Origin: an uncultured Sphingomonas sp.
GTDB lineage: Bacteria > Pseudomonadota > Alphaproteobacteria > Sphingomonadales > Sphingomonadaceae
Assembly (NCBI GenBank): GCA_913775315.1
Contig: CAJYIX010000001.1
Location: forward strand, 1-35,784
Direction: 5' to 3'
DNA length: 35,784 nucleotides
This document shows positions 24,546-32,348 of this stretch, one piece after another (position 1 is the stretch's first letter; each line of letters begins with the position of its first letter). A model generated the notes under the pieces. It did not search any database. It was given only the letters and a program-made list of their open reading frames with translations, and had not been told where the DNA came from. The translations under genes were made by a program, and so were the position numbers.

Positions 24546-25949
24546 TTGTTCAAGGGTCTGTCACCCATTCGCTACAACGGCGCCGAAGTGTGGCCGCTGA
24601 TCGAAGGGGGTAAGGGTGTCGCTGCCACCAACCACGCATCCGCCGGCGCCTGGGCCGCGGCGGGCGGCATCGGGACGGTCAGCGCGGTCAACGCCGACAG
24701 CTACGACGCCGAGGGCAAGATCATTCCCCAGGTCTATCACGCCCTGACGCGCCGACAGCGGCACGAGGAACTGATCGACTATGCGATCGAGGGCGCGGTC
24801 CAGCAGGTGAAGCGCGCGTACGAGATCGCCGGTGGCAAGGGCGCGATCAACATCAACGTCCTGTGGGAAATGGGCGGCGCGCAGCGGATCCTGCACGGCG
24901 TGCTCGAACGGACGCGCGGTATGGTCGCGGGCGTCACCTGCGGCGCGGGCATGCCCTACAAGCTTTCCGAGATCGCCGCCTCCTACGGCGTGCATTACCT
25001 GCCGATCGTGAGCTCGGGCCGCGCGTTCCGCGCGCTGTGGAAGCGCGCCTATTCGAAGGCCAGCGAGTGGCTGGCGGCGGTCGTCTATGAGGATCCGTGG
25101 CTGGCGGGCGGGCATAACGGCCTGTCCAATGCCGAGGATCCGCTGGCACCGCAGGACCCCTATCCCCGCGTCAAGGCGCTGCGCGACGTGATGCGCGAGG
25201 GCGGCGTCTCGGACGAGGTGCCGATCGTGATGGCGGGCGGCGTCTGGCACCTGCGCGACTGGAACGACTGGATCGACAATCCCGAACTCGGCGCAATCGC
25301 CTTCCAGTTCGGCACCCGGCCGCTGCTGACGCAGGAAAGCCCCATCCCGCAGGAGTGGAAGGCCCGCCTGATGGAGCTCGAGCCGGGCGACGTCCTGCTC
25401 CACCGCTTCTCGCCCACCGGCTTCTATTCGTCGGCGGTGCGCAACCCCTTCCTGCGTGCGCTCGAGGCGCGGTCGGAGCGGCAGATTCCGTTCTCGACGC
25501 AGGAAGCGGGGGATCACGTCTTCCAGCTCGACGTGGGCGTGAAGGGCAAGAATTTCTGGGTGACGCGCGGCGACCTGCTGCGTGCGCGCGAATGGTTCGG
25601 GCTCGGCTATACCGATGCGCTCAAGACGCCCGACAATACGCTGGTTTTCGTGACGCCGCCCGAGAAGCAGGAAATCCGCAAGGATCAGGCCGACTGCATG
25701 GGCTGCCTGTCGCAGTGCGCCTTCTCCAGTTGGGCGGATACCGAGACCAACTCGACCGGCCGCCTTGCCGATCCGCGCAGCTTCTGCATCCAGAAGACGC
25801 TTCAAGACATTGCCCATGGCGGTCCGGTGGACCAGAACCTGATGTTCGCCGGACACGCCGCGTACAAGTTCAAGCAGGATCCCTTCTACTCGAACGGGTT
25901 CGTGCCGAGCGTGAAGCAGCTGGTCGACCGCATCCTGACGGGCGACTGA
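24546..25949 (+). CDS. Nitronate monooxygenase / NPD-like flavoprotein with Cys cluster
   Basis: The 467-residue protein has an FMN-binding TIM-barrel layout of the 2-nitropropane dioxygenase family. It starts F-K-G-L-S-P-I-R-Y-N-G and contains G-G-K-G-V-A-A-T-N, I-N-V-L-W-E-M-G-G, V-T-C-G-A-G-M-P, and V-M-A-G-G-V-W followed by I-A-F-Q-F-G-T-R. The C-terminal extension has Cys384-x2-Cys387-x3-Cys391 and then Cys414, which could bind an Fe-S cluster or zinc; ordinary nitronate monooxygenases of about 320-380 residues lack this. The TTG start is fixed by GGAGG. The native substrate is unknown; the annotation as nitronate monooxygenase is by family only. Confidence 0.85.
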   Translation: MFKGLSPIRYNGAEVWPLIEGGKGVAATNHASAGAWAAAGGIGTVSAVNADSYDAEGKIIPQVYHALTRRQRHEELIDYAIEGAVQQVKRAYEIAGGKGAININVLWEMGGAQRILHGVLERTRGMVAGVTCGAGMPYKLSEIAASYGVHYLPIVSSGRAFRALWKRAYSKASEWLAAVVYEDPWLAGGHNGLSNAEDPLAPQDPYPRVKALRDVMREGGVSDEVPIVMAGGVWHLRDWNDWIDNPELGAIAFQFGTRPLLTQESPIPQEWKARLMELEPGDVLLHRFSPTGFYSSAVRNPFLRALEARSERQIPFSTQEAGDHVFQLDVGVKGKNFWVTRGDLLRAREWFGLGYTDALKTPDNTLVFVTPPEKQEIRKDQADCMGCLSQCAFSSWADTETNSTGRLADPRSFCIQKTLQDIAHGGPVDQNLMFAGHAAYKFKQDPFYSNGFVPSVKQLVDRILTGD

Positions 25950-25955
25950 TCGGGG

Positions 25956-25984
25956 GCGGGGCGGGCCATGGTGGCTCGCCCCGC
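25956..25984. terminator. Strong bidirectional hairpin between convergent genes
   Basis: GCGGGGCGGGCC-ATGGT-GGCTCGCCCCGC forms a 12-bp stem with one G-T pair and a 5-base loop, seven bases after the TGA of the flavoprotein gene and just before the convergent lipoprotein stop. No U-tract follows, but the position fits a shared terminator. Confidence 0.6.
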
Positions 25985-25993
25985 GCCTGTGGC

Positions 25994-26188
25994 TCAGTCG
26001 TCGGTGACGGTGCCGATGACCGCCCCGCCGACGCCGCCCACGGCCGCGCCCTTTTCGACATCGCCGCCGCTGGCGGCCGCGATGCCGGCACCGCCGGCAC
26101 CGCCGATCGCCGCGCCGCGCAGCGTCGAGCACGCGCCGAGGCTGCCGGCCGCGGCGACGATCAGGGTGGTGGCAACAAGCTTGCGCAT
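25994..26188 (-). CDS. Small glycine-zipper lipoprotein
   Basis: The protein has 64 residues. It has a lipoprotein signal with lipobox S-L-G-A-C (the Cys near residue 20), then a Gly/Ala-rich stretch with repeated G-x-x-x-G spacing (G-A-A-I-G-G-A-G-G-A-G and G-A-A-V-G-G-V-G-G-A-V-I-G). This matches small glycine-zipper outer-membrane lipoproteins such as OsmB. The start at 26188 has GGAGAA upstream. Longer in-frame starts are unlikely because the signal peptide begins at this Met. Such proteins are often stress-induced, but no regulation can be read here. Confidence 0.85.
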   Translation of the reverse strand: MRKLVATTLIVAAAGSLGACSTLRGAAIGGAGGAGIAAASGGDVEKGAAVGGVGGAVIGTVTDD

Positions 26189-26226
26189 GGGGTTCTCCTG
26201 TTGGTCTGAATCAACGGAGATACGCA

Positions 26227-26290
26227 TTTCGCAAAGGGCTCGTTCCCGGCCTCGGACGCCGGAAACGAACGATAACAAACGCTTGCGAAA
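26227..26290 (-). terminator. Nested inverted repeats after the RNase T2 gene
   Basis: An inner hairpin, CGTTCCCGGC (26241-26250) and GCCGGAAACG (26258-26267), has a 7-base loop and one wobble pair. It is flanked by an outer inverted pair TTTCGCAA (26227-26234) and TTGCGAAA (26283-26290). It lies immediately after the RNase T2 stop and before the lipoprotein start, and probably terminates the upstream transcript. The outer pair may be an operator. Confidence 0.45.
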
Positions 26291-27001
26291 CTATCGCCCG
26301 CGCCATATGCGCAGGCGCTCGCTTGTCCGGCGTCCGCCCTGATGCGCCGGGCAGCGCGTGTAGCCGAAGCGGGTGTCGAGACAGATCCACACCTCGTCCA
26401 GCCAGCCCTCGCGATCGGCGGTCACCCGCAGCATCGCCGGCGTCATGCCCGGATTGGCGCGCGAGAACGCCTGCGCGAACTGACCCACGGTCAGCCCGCG
26501 GCGGCGCGAGAGCGCGTCCATATCGGGGTAGCGCAGCTTGCCGTAGAGGCGCGTCGACTGTCCGAAATAGGCCGCGGGCGCGATGCCCATGCAGGTGCCG
26601 TGCTTGGCATATTCGTGCTGGAGCAGCTGTACCGACGGTGTCGAACACAGATTGGCCCGGATCACCTCGCGCGAAAGCGCGGGGGCGGGACGGCAATATT
26701 GCGGCCATTCCTTGCCCCGCCCGTCGGGCCACAGGCCGTGCAGCGTGAAGCCGAACCCGTTGCCGCCGCCGCACTGAAGCTGCGAATTGGGCCGGTCGCC
26801 CGCGGTCTTGCAGAATTGCGGGCTCCAGCTGATCGCCAGCGTATAGCTGCCGATCGGCAGGATGCGGCGCGGCTCGCGCACCGTCGGCCCCTCGACACGG
26901 GGGTCGGCCAGCGATTGCGGGATCGCGCAGCGATAGGCCTGGGCAGAGGCGGCGGCGGGCAGCGCGGCGAGCGTCGCGGCGAGGGCCAGCGCCAGCTTCA
27001 T
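26291..27001 (-). CDS. Secreted ribonuclease T2
   Basis: The 236-residue protein begins with a signal peptide (about residues 1-20, ending A-A-A-S-A). The two catalytic segments of the RNase T2 family are clear: F-T-L-H-G-L-W-P with His88, and H-E-Y-A-K-H-G-T-C with His129, Glu130 and His134. Several Cys residues could form the family's disulfides. The enzyme should cleave RNA non-specifically in the periplasm through a 2',3'-cyclic phosphate. Its start overlaps the stop of the membrane protein by four bases, so it is in that operon. Confidence 0.95.
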   Translation of the reverse strand: MKLALALAATLAALPAAASAQAYRCAIPQSLADPRVEGPTVREPRRILPIGSYTLAISWSPQFCKTAGDRPNSQLQCGGGNGFGFTLHGLWPDGRGKEWPQYCRPAPALSREVIRANLCSTPSVQLLQHEYAKHGTCMGIAPAAYFGQSTRLYGKLRYPDMDALSRRRGLTVGQFAQAFSRANPGMTPAMLRVTADREGWLDEVWICLDTRFGYTRCPAHQGGRRTSERLRIWRGR

Positions 27002-27411
27002 TCGAACGTCTCGCCCAGATCGTCGATGCGCGAGCCGCGGAACCACGCGCTGGCGTCGGGGCGATAGAGGAAGACGATCGAGACGGTCTGGAGCAGCCAA
27101 TTTACCGCGCCGAGCAGGCCGGCGACCCCCGGCGGATACGATCCCGTCGCGACCGAGAAGACGAGCGAGGCGATGCCGAGGACGAACAGGATCGTCAGGA
27201 TGATCCGCGCGGCGTTGCTCGCCCGGCGCGCGGTGAACCACCACAGCGCGAGGTTCAGGCCGATCCCCACCGCGATCGATCCGATGAGAAAGGCCGGCGA
27301 GATCGCCTGCCCGGTCGTCAGGCTGCCGAACAACAGGACGGAGTTGACGAGGCCGATGAAGATCGACGCCAGGAACAGGCGTTCGAACATGATGATCGAT
27401 TGTGGGCGCAT
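26998..27411 (-). CDS. Four-helix membrane protein, unknown function
   Basis: The protein has 137 residues with four hydrophobic helices: about LFLASIFIGLVNSVLLFG, ISPAFLIGSIAVGIGLNLALWWF, IILTILFVLGIASLVFSVA and VAGLLGAVNWLLQTVSIVFLY. The C-terminal tail is soluble and acidic. No family is recognised with confidence. The start at 27411 has AAGGGGG upstream. It overlaps RNase T2 and follows nadC by 58 bases. The frame is open upstream across nadC but is not coding there. Confidence 0.8.
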   Translation of the reverse strand: MRPQSIIMFERLFLASIFIGLVNSVLLFGSLTTGQAISPAFLIGSIAVGIGLNLALWWFTARRASNAARIILTILFVLGIASLVFSVATGSYPPGVAGLLGAVNWLLQTVSIVFLYRPDASAWFRGSRIDDLGETFE

Positions 27412-27427
27412 GGTCCCGAATCCCCCT

Positions 27428-27464
27428 TCGTTTCGGAAACGATAGCCGCGCGGCCGACCGCGCG
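27428..27464 (-). promoter_or_regulatory. Hairpin and palindrome between nadC and the membrane-protein gene
   Basis: CGCGCGG-CCGA-CCGCGCG (27447-27453 and 27458-27464) is a perfect 7-bp stem just after the nadC stop and may end that transcript. TCGTTTC-G-GAAACGA (27428-27442) is a 15-base palindrome upstream of the membrane-protein ribosome-binding site and could be a repressor site. Confidence 0.4.
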
Positions 27465-27469
27465 AAAGC

Positions 27470-28312
27470 TCAGGCTGGCGCGAGGTCGAGGCCGATATCG
27501 GCGGCGGGCGCCGACTGGGTGAGGCGGCCGACACTGATGAAGTCGACGCCCGTTTCGGCAATGGCGCGGATGGTGTCGAGGCGAACGCCGCCCGACGCCT
27601 CGGTCGCGGCGCGGCCGGCGACGAGGGCCACCGCCTCGCGCAGCACCGGCGGGGCCATGTTGTCGAGGAGGAGGTGCGTCGCGCCCGCGCCGATCGCCGG
27701 CTCGATCTGGTCGAGGCGGTCGACCTCGACGATGATGTGCGGGATGCCAGCGGCGACGGCGCGAGCGGTTGCCGCCTCGACCGATCCCGCCACGGCGACA
27801 TGATTGTCCTTGATCATGGCGGCATCCCACAGGCCCATGCGATGGTTGGTCGCCCCGCCCATCCGCGTCGCGTATTTCTCGATCACGCGAAGCCCCGGCA
27901 GCGTCTTTCGCGTGTCGAGCAGCGTCGCGCGGGTACCCGCGATCAAATCGACATATTGACGCGTCATCGTCGCGATGCCCGACAGGTGCTGGACGGTATT
28001 GAGCGCCGACCGCTCCGCCGTCAGCAGCGCGCGCGCCTTGCCCGACAGGTGCATGAGGTCGGTGCCCGCGGGTACGACCGCGCCCTCCGCGACCAGTGTG
28101 TCGATGCGGACATCGGGGTCGAGATGGCGAAAAAACGCCTCGGCCAGCGGCAGGCCGGCGACGACGATCGCGTCGCGGCTGTCCATCACCCCGTCGAAGC
28201 GCGCCTCGGCCGGGATCACGGCGGCGGAAGTGACGTCGCCGCCCGGCCCCAGATCCTCGGCAAGGGTCGCCGCGACGAAGGCGGCGAGGTCGAAATGGTC
28301 GAGCGTGAACAT
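27470..28312 (-). CDS. nadC: Nicotinate-nucleotide pyrophosphorylase (carboxylating)
   Basis: NadC (280 residues) converts quinolinate and PRPP to nicotinate mononucleotide in de novo NAD synthesis. Family motifs are E-D-L-G-P-G-G-D-V-T-S near the start, E-R-S-A-L-N-x-x-Q-H-L-S-G-I-A-T, D-T-R-K-T-L-P-G-L-R, and K-Y-A-T-R-M-G-G-A-T-N-H-R-M-G-L-W-D-A-A-M-I-K-D-N-H. The C-terminal E-A-S-G-G-V and G-V-D-F-I-S-V-G complete the barrel. Start 28312 (M-F-T-L-D) is chosen; a Met 12 codons upstream is less likely. nadA and nadB are not in the window. Confidence 0.96.
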   Translation of the reverse strand: MFTLDHFDLAAFVAATLAEDLGPGGDVTSAAVIPAEARFDGVMDSRDAIVVAGLPLAEAFFRHLDPDVRIDTLVAEGAVVPAGTDLMHLSGKARALLTAERSALNTVQHLSGIATMTRQYVDLIAGTRATLLDTRKTLPGLRVIEKYATRMGGATNHRMGLWDAAMIKDNHVAVAGSVEAATARAVAAGIPHIIVEVDRLDQIEPAIGAGATHLLLDNMAPPVLREAVALVAGRAATEASGGVRLDTIRAIAETGVDFISVGRLTQSAPAADIGLDLAPA

Positions 28313-28354
28313 GGCCCGTCGCTTAGGCGGCGGGCGGTCCGGCGGCAACGGCGT

Positions 28355-28852
28355 TCAGTCGAGATCCTCGTCCGGGGCGACGCCCCACAGGCTCGCCGCC
28401 TCGACGAAGCCGCCGCGACCCTTCACGTCGATGTAGCACCAGCCGCGCGCGCAGCGGCTGACGCGGCCGACGACGCCGGGCGCCGCCCGCCAGACCACCC
28501 GGGCCGAGGCGGAGGGGCTGTCGCGCAGCGGCGCGACGCCGTTCTGGACGAAGGCAGTGCGCGTGTCGCTGAGCAGGCCGACCTGCATCCACCCCTGGGT
28601 CCCGCCCGGATCCTCGACCTTGCGCCAGTCGCGATAGATGTCGACGACCTTGATCGGCAGGTCGGGGCGAACATAGAGCCAGCTTGCCGGATAGTTGCGC
28701 CCCGGCCCGGTGCGCATCCGCGCCTTTGCCGCGGCGATCGAGGCGTAATAGGGGGGCTTGCGCGTCTGCGCCTCCAGCCCGGTCAGGCCGACGGCGGCGA
28801 TCACCACGGCCGCGAGGCCGGCAGTCAGACGGGGTACGCGCTGGCTCGACAT
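28355..28852 (-). CDS. Secreted SH3-domain protein
   Basis: The protein has 165 residues. An N-terminal hydrophobic segment (about 10-25) serves as a signal peptide or anchor. A bacterial SH3 domain follows: A-R-M-R-T-G-P-G-R-N-Y-P, W-L-Y-V-R-P-D-L-P-I-K-V-V, and D-W-R-K-V-E-D-P-G-G-T-Q-G-W-M. A second SH3-like stretch follows (A-P-L-R-D-S-P-S-x-x-A-R-V-V). These domains usually bind cell-wall peptides. The long open frame upstream overlaps the divergent glycerate dehydrogenase and is not used. It lies 42 bases before nadC on the same strand. Confidence 0.87.
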   Translation of the reverse strand: MSSQRVPRLTAGLAAVVIAAVGLTGLEAQTRKPPYYASIAAAKARMRTGPGRNYPASWLYVRPDLPIKVVDIYRDWRKVEDPGGTQGWMQVGLLSDTRTAFVQNGVAPLRDSPSASARVVWRAAPGVVGRVSRCARGWCYIDVKGRGGFVEAASLWGVAPDEDLD

Positions 28853-28943
28853 ATCTTCATTCCCTTTGGCCCGCCCTAACGCGAAGCCGCCCCCCGCATC
28901 AATGGCGTTGACGGACCCGCCGGGTCGCGCCAAGCCGCGTGGC

Positions 28944-29951
28944 ATGGCCGATCCCGCTCGCCCGCCGCGCCCCCGTCGCCCCCGCGTCATCGTCACGCGG
29001 CGGCTGCCCGACCCGGTGATCGAGCGGATGGGCGAATTGTTCGAGCTTGTCCCGAACCTGGACGATCGTGCATTCACGCGCGACGAACTCGCCGCCGCGA
29101 TGGCGGATTGCGACGTGCTGGTGCCGACCGTCACCGACCATGTGGATGCCGACCTGATCGCGGGTGCAGGTGAGCGGCTGCGCCTGATCGCCAATTACGG
29201 GGCGGGGGTGAACCATATCGACCTGAAGGCGGCGCGCGCGAAGGGTATCGTCGTCACCAACACGCCGGGCGTCCTGACCGAAGATACCGCCGACATGACG
29301 ATGGCGCTGATCCTGTCGGTCCCGCGCCGGCTGGCCGAGGGTGAGAAGCTCGTCCGGTCGGGCCAGTGGACCGGATGGAGCCCGTGCGCGATGCTGGGCC
29401 ACCGGATCGGCGGCAAGGCGCTGGGCATCGTCGGCATGGGCCGCATCGGCCAGGCGGTGGCGGCGCGGGCGCGGGCGTTCGGCCTCACCATCCATTACCA
29501 CAACCGCAACCGCCTGCCCGCGGTGCTGGAGGCGCAACTGGGCGCGACGTGGCATGCCGATCTAGACGCGATGCTGGCGGCGATCGACATCCTGACGATC
29601 CACACGCCGCGTAACGCCGACAGCGAGGGGCTGATCGACCGGCGGCGGATCGGGTTGCTCGGGTCCCACGTCTATCTCATCAACGCCTCGCGCGGGGGGA
29701 TCGTCGACGAGGAGGCGCTGGTCGAGGCACTGGAGGGCGGGCGGCTGGCCGGCGCCGGCCTCGACGTGTGGCAGTTCGAGCCGGCGATCGACCCGCGGCT
29801 GCTGGCGCTGCCCAACGTCGTCATGACGCCGCACATGGGATCGGCGACGATGGAGGGTCGCATCGCGTCGGGCGAGAAGGTGATCGCCAATATCCGCGTC
29901 TGGTCTGACGGGCACCGCCCGCCCGATCAGGTGCTCGACGGCTGGCGCTAA
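28944..29951 (+). CDS. D-isomer 2-hydroxyacid dehydrogenase (glyoxylate/glycerate reductase type)
   Basis: The protein has 335 residues. The NAD(P)-binding motif is G-I-V-G-M-G-R-I-G-Q-A-V-A at about 161-173. The catalytic set is Arg250 in N-A-S-R-G-G, Glu279 in Q-F-E-P, and His297 in T-P-H-M-G-S. N-Y-G-A-G-V-N-H-I-D and L-T-E-D-T-A-D-M-T-M-A-L-I-L are typical of D-glycerate/glyoxylate reductases (GyaR-like). The substrate is therefore likely glyoxylate or hydroxypyruvate, but related acids cannot be ruled out. An ATG at 28902 is an alternative start. The stop overlaps the stop of the convergent thioredoxin-like gene. Confidence 0.92.
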   Translation: MADPARPPRPRRPRVIVTRRLPDPVIERMGELFELVPNLDDRAFTRDELAAAMADCDVLVPTVTDHVDADLIAGAGERLRLIANYGAGVNHIDLKAARAKGIVVTNTPGVLTEDTADMTMALILSVPRRLAEGEKLVRSGQWTGWSPCAMLGHRIGGKALGIVGMGRIGQAVAARARAFGLTIHYHNRNRLPAVLEAQLGATWHADLDAMLAAIDILTIHTPRNADSEGLIDRRRIGLLGSHVYLINASRGGIVDEEALVEALEGGRLAGAGLDVWQFEPAIDPRLLALPNVVMTPHMGSATMEGRIASGEKVIANIRVWSDGHRPPDQVLDGWR

Positions 29952-30364
29952 CCCGCGCAGCGGCGGCGCATCGCGCGCACCGCCTCCGCATCCAGCGCGC
30001 GGGCATGGTCGGCGCAGATGCGGCCGTCCGCATCGGTCATCACGCTATAGGGCAGCGCCGGGGTACGGCTCACCAGCGCCGCGAGGATCGCGTTCGACGC
30101 CGTGACGCGCGCCGGATCGACCCGCGCCAGCATCCGCCTGGTGGCGGGGCGCCCGTCATAGGGAACGACGCGGACGACCACGTGTCCCGCCGCTGCCTGT
30201 AGTTCGTCCAGTCGAGCCACCTCGCCATGGCACGGCACGCACCAGGACGCGACGAGCAGCAGGATGCTGTCCGGCGGCAGCGGTCCAGCGGCGGCCACCG
30301 GCGCGGTCGCCAGCGATGCGGCGAAAAGCGGGGTCAACCGGCGGGAAAGCATGGACATTCGCAT
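29948..30364 (-). CDS. Periplasmic thioredoxin-like protein
   Basis: The protein has 138 residues. A signal peptide (about 1-25, ending A-P-V-A-A-A) is followed by L-L-L-V-A-S-W-C-V-P-C with the redox pair Cys42 and Cys45, and by a cis-Pro candidate at Pro105 in A-L-P-Y-S-V. This fits a small TlpA/DsbE-like periplasmic thioredoxin. Redox partners are unknown. An internal Met at 30352 is an alternative start. It diverges from the TPR protein with a 47-base gap and converges with the dehydrogenase, overlapping it by four bases. Confidence 0.82.
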   Translation of the reverse strand: MRMSMLSRRLTPLFAASLATAPVAAAGPLPPDSILLLVASWCVPCHGEVARLDELQAAAGHVVVRVVPYDGRPATRRMLARVDPARVTASNAILAALVSRTPALPYSVMTDADGRICADHARALDAEAVRAMRRRCAG

Positions 30365-30411
30365 GACGCTTTGGTCTCTTGCCCGCGGGAGAGGCGTGGG
30401 GAGTTCTAGCG

Positions 30412-32343
30412 ATGTTTAGCGTGGTGATCGTCGGCGCGGCAATGGTGGCGTCGCAATCGGCGCAGGCCGCCTTCGATGCGGCGACCAAGGCGGCGGAAGC
30501 GGGCCGGTGCGAGGAGGCGATCGCCGCGTTCGACCGGATCGCGGCTGGGCCGGCGGGGCGGAACAAGACCGTTGCCGCCGCGATCGCCGTTCGCCGGGGC
30601 CAGTGCCTGCGCGCGCTGGACCGCGAGGAGGAGGCCGAGCGGTCACTGCGCGCCGGAGTCGGGGTGCTGGAGGGGATGCCGGGCAGCTTTCGCGGCGAGG
30701 CGCGCGACGCCTATCTCGCGCTCACGCAGATCGGCACCTCCGCCCTCAACTACGATCAGGCGCTCGGCGATGTCGACAAGGCGCTGGCGCTGTCGCAGGG
30801 CAAGGAGCGGATCATCCCGCTGCAGATGCGCTCCCGGCTGCGGCGGTTCGACGGCGACGGTGCCGCAATCCGCGACGCGGACGAGGCGCTGGCGATGCTG
30901 CCCGCCGATGCATCCAAATCCGATCTCGCCAACGCTCAGACCTTTGCCGGCCGCGCTTACGTCGCCGCGGGGCGGGTCGCCGAGGGGGGCGCCCTGCTGC
31001 GCAAGGCACTGGCGAACAATGGCGGGCTGACGCTGAAGTCGAGCCTGTCGGACATCGCCGCCCGTTACGATCTGGCGCAGGTCGCACTGATGCAGAAGCA
31101 GATGGACGCCGCGCGCGAATATCTGGTCTACACGGGCGCCGGGCGGATCAGCGAGGCCCCCTTCGCCAGCGCTCGATCGATCGAGGCGCCGACCTGCGGG
31201 ACGGTGCCGGGCCTGACGCCGGACAGCTATGCGGTGGTCGAATTCTCGCTGAACGATGGCGGCGCGGTCGTGAGCGCGCAGCCGATCTTCGTCCAGGGCA
31301 ACCGCGATGTCGCGCTCGCCTATGCCCGCGCGGTGCGCGAATGGTCGTGGGCGCCGGAGGACGCGGCGAAGATCCCCGCCTTCTACCGCGCGCTGACCCG
31401 CGTCGAGGTCCGCTGCTCGCGCGGCGGCGAGGCGGTCGACCTGACCCAGCCGCTGGCACTTGCCGCCGATGCCTGGTTCGAGACGAAGGGTGTTCAGAGC
31501 TTCCCCGCCGAGACGACGGCCGCCGGCCTGCCGCGCCTGCGCCAGGCGGTGACGGCGAACGATCCCGCTGCATTGCGTGCGGCAATCGTCCTCGCGCGGT
31601 CGCCGTTGATCAGCGACGATGAACGCCGGGCATCGGCCGACCGGGCGCTTGCACTGGCCGCCAGCCTGTCCACGCCGCAAGCGCTGCGAACCTATGCGGG
31701 GATGTTGCGCACGGAATCGGTGCGCTGGCCCGACCGCAGCGCCAGTATCGCGCAGGTCGGCGCGCTGGAGCGCTTGTCCGCCGATCCGGGCGTCACCGCC
31801 GACCCGCTGAGCCAGGCGACTGTCCAACTGCGCGCCGCCGAACTCCGGCGGAAACTTGCCGGAAAGCAGGGCGCCGATCCGGCGATCGACGCGATGTTCG
31901 CGGCCGTGGCCGACACGAAGGCGCTGCCCGAGGGCCATCCGATCAGGGCACGGGCGCTGCTCGACCTCGCCAATGCCGCGGCGGCGCGGGGGGACTATGA
32001 TGCCGCGCAAAAGGCATTCGCGCGCACCGGACTCGACGAGCAGCAATGCGCGCTGGTCGGGGCGAAGCCCGACATGCGTCGAAGCGGTGCGTCGCCGACG
32101 CTCTATCCGTCCGAGTTGGTCCAGGCGGGGTTCAGCGGCTGGACGCGAATCGAGTTCGATATCGCCGCCGACGGGCGGACGGCCGGACAGCGCACGCTTT
32201 TGTCATATCCGCCGTTCCTGTTCGGCGATGCCGCGAAGCGGATGATCGCCGCCACGCGTTATGCGCCGACGTATCGGCCGGGACAGGCGGTCGCCTGTGC
32301 GGCGAACGCGCAGAACTTCAACTTCGTCTTCAAAAGCCAGTAA
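30412..32343 (+). CDS. TPR protein with two TonB-C-like domains
   Basis: The protein has 643 residues. A signal peptide covers about residues 1-19. Helical repeats of TPR type follow (A-F-D-A-A-T-K-A-A-E-A-G-R-C-E-E-A-I-A-A-F and N-Y-D-Q-A-L-G-D-V-D-K-A-L-A-L), then a TonB C-terminal-like domain (about 275-345, A-V-V-E-F-S-L-N-D-G-G-A-V and A-V-R-E-W-S-W-A-P). More helices and a second such domain follow (about 565-643, Y-P-S-E-L-V-Q-A-G-F-S-G-W-T-R-I-E-F-D-I-A-A-D-G). It has no N-terminal membrane anchor typical of TonB itself. The start has GGGGAG at good spacing. It is a periplasmic protein of unknown role. Confidence 0.82.
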   Translation: MFSVVIVGAAMVASQSAQAAFDAATKAAEAGRCEEAIAAFDRIAAGPAGRNKTVAAAIAVRRGQCLRALDREEEAERSLRAGVGVLEGMPGSFRGEARDAYLALTQIGTSALNYDQALGDVDKALALSQGKERIIPLQMRSRLRRFDGDGAAIRDADEALAMLPADASKSDLANAQTFAGRAYVAAGRVAEGGALLRKALANNGGLTLKSSLSDIAARYDLAQVALMQKQMDAAREYLVYTGAGRISEAPFASARSIEAPTCGTVPGLTPDSYAVVEFSLNDGGAVVSAQPIFVQGNRDVALAYARAVREWSWAPEDAAKIPAFYRALTRVEVRCSRGGEAVDLTQPLALAADAWFETKGVQSFPAETTAAGLPRLRQAVTANDPAALRAAIVLARSPLISDDERRASADRALALAASLSTPQALRTYAGMLRTESVRWPDRSASIAQVGALERLSADPGVTADPLSQATVQLRAAELRRKLAGKQGADPAIDAMFAAVADTKALPEGHPIRARALLDLANAAAARGDYDAAQKAFARTGLDEQQCALVGAKPDMRRSGASPTLYPSELVQAGFSGWTRIEFDIAADGRTAGQRTLLSYPPFLFGDAAKRMIAATRYAPTYRPGQAVACAANAQNFNFVFKSQ

Positions 32344-32348
32344 GCGGC

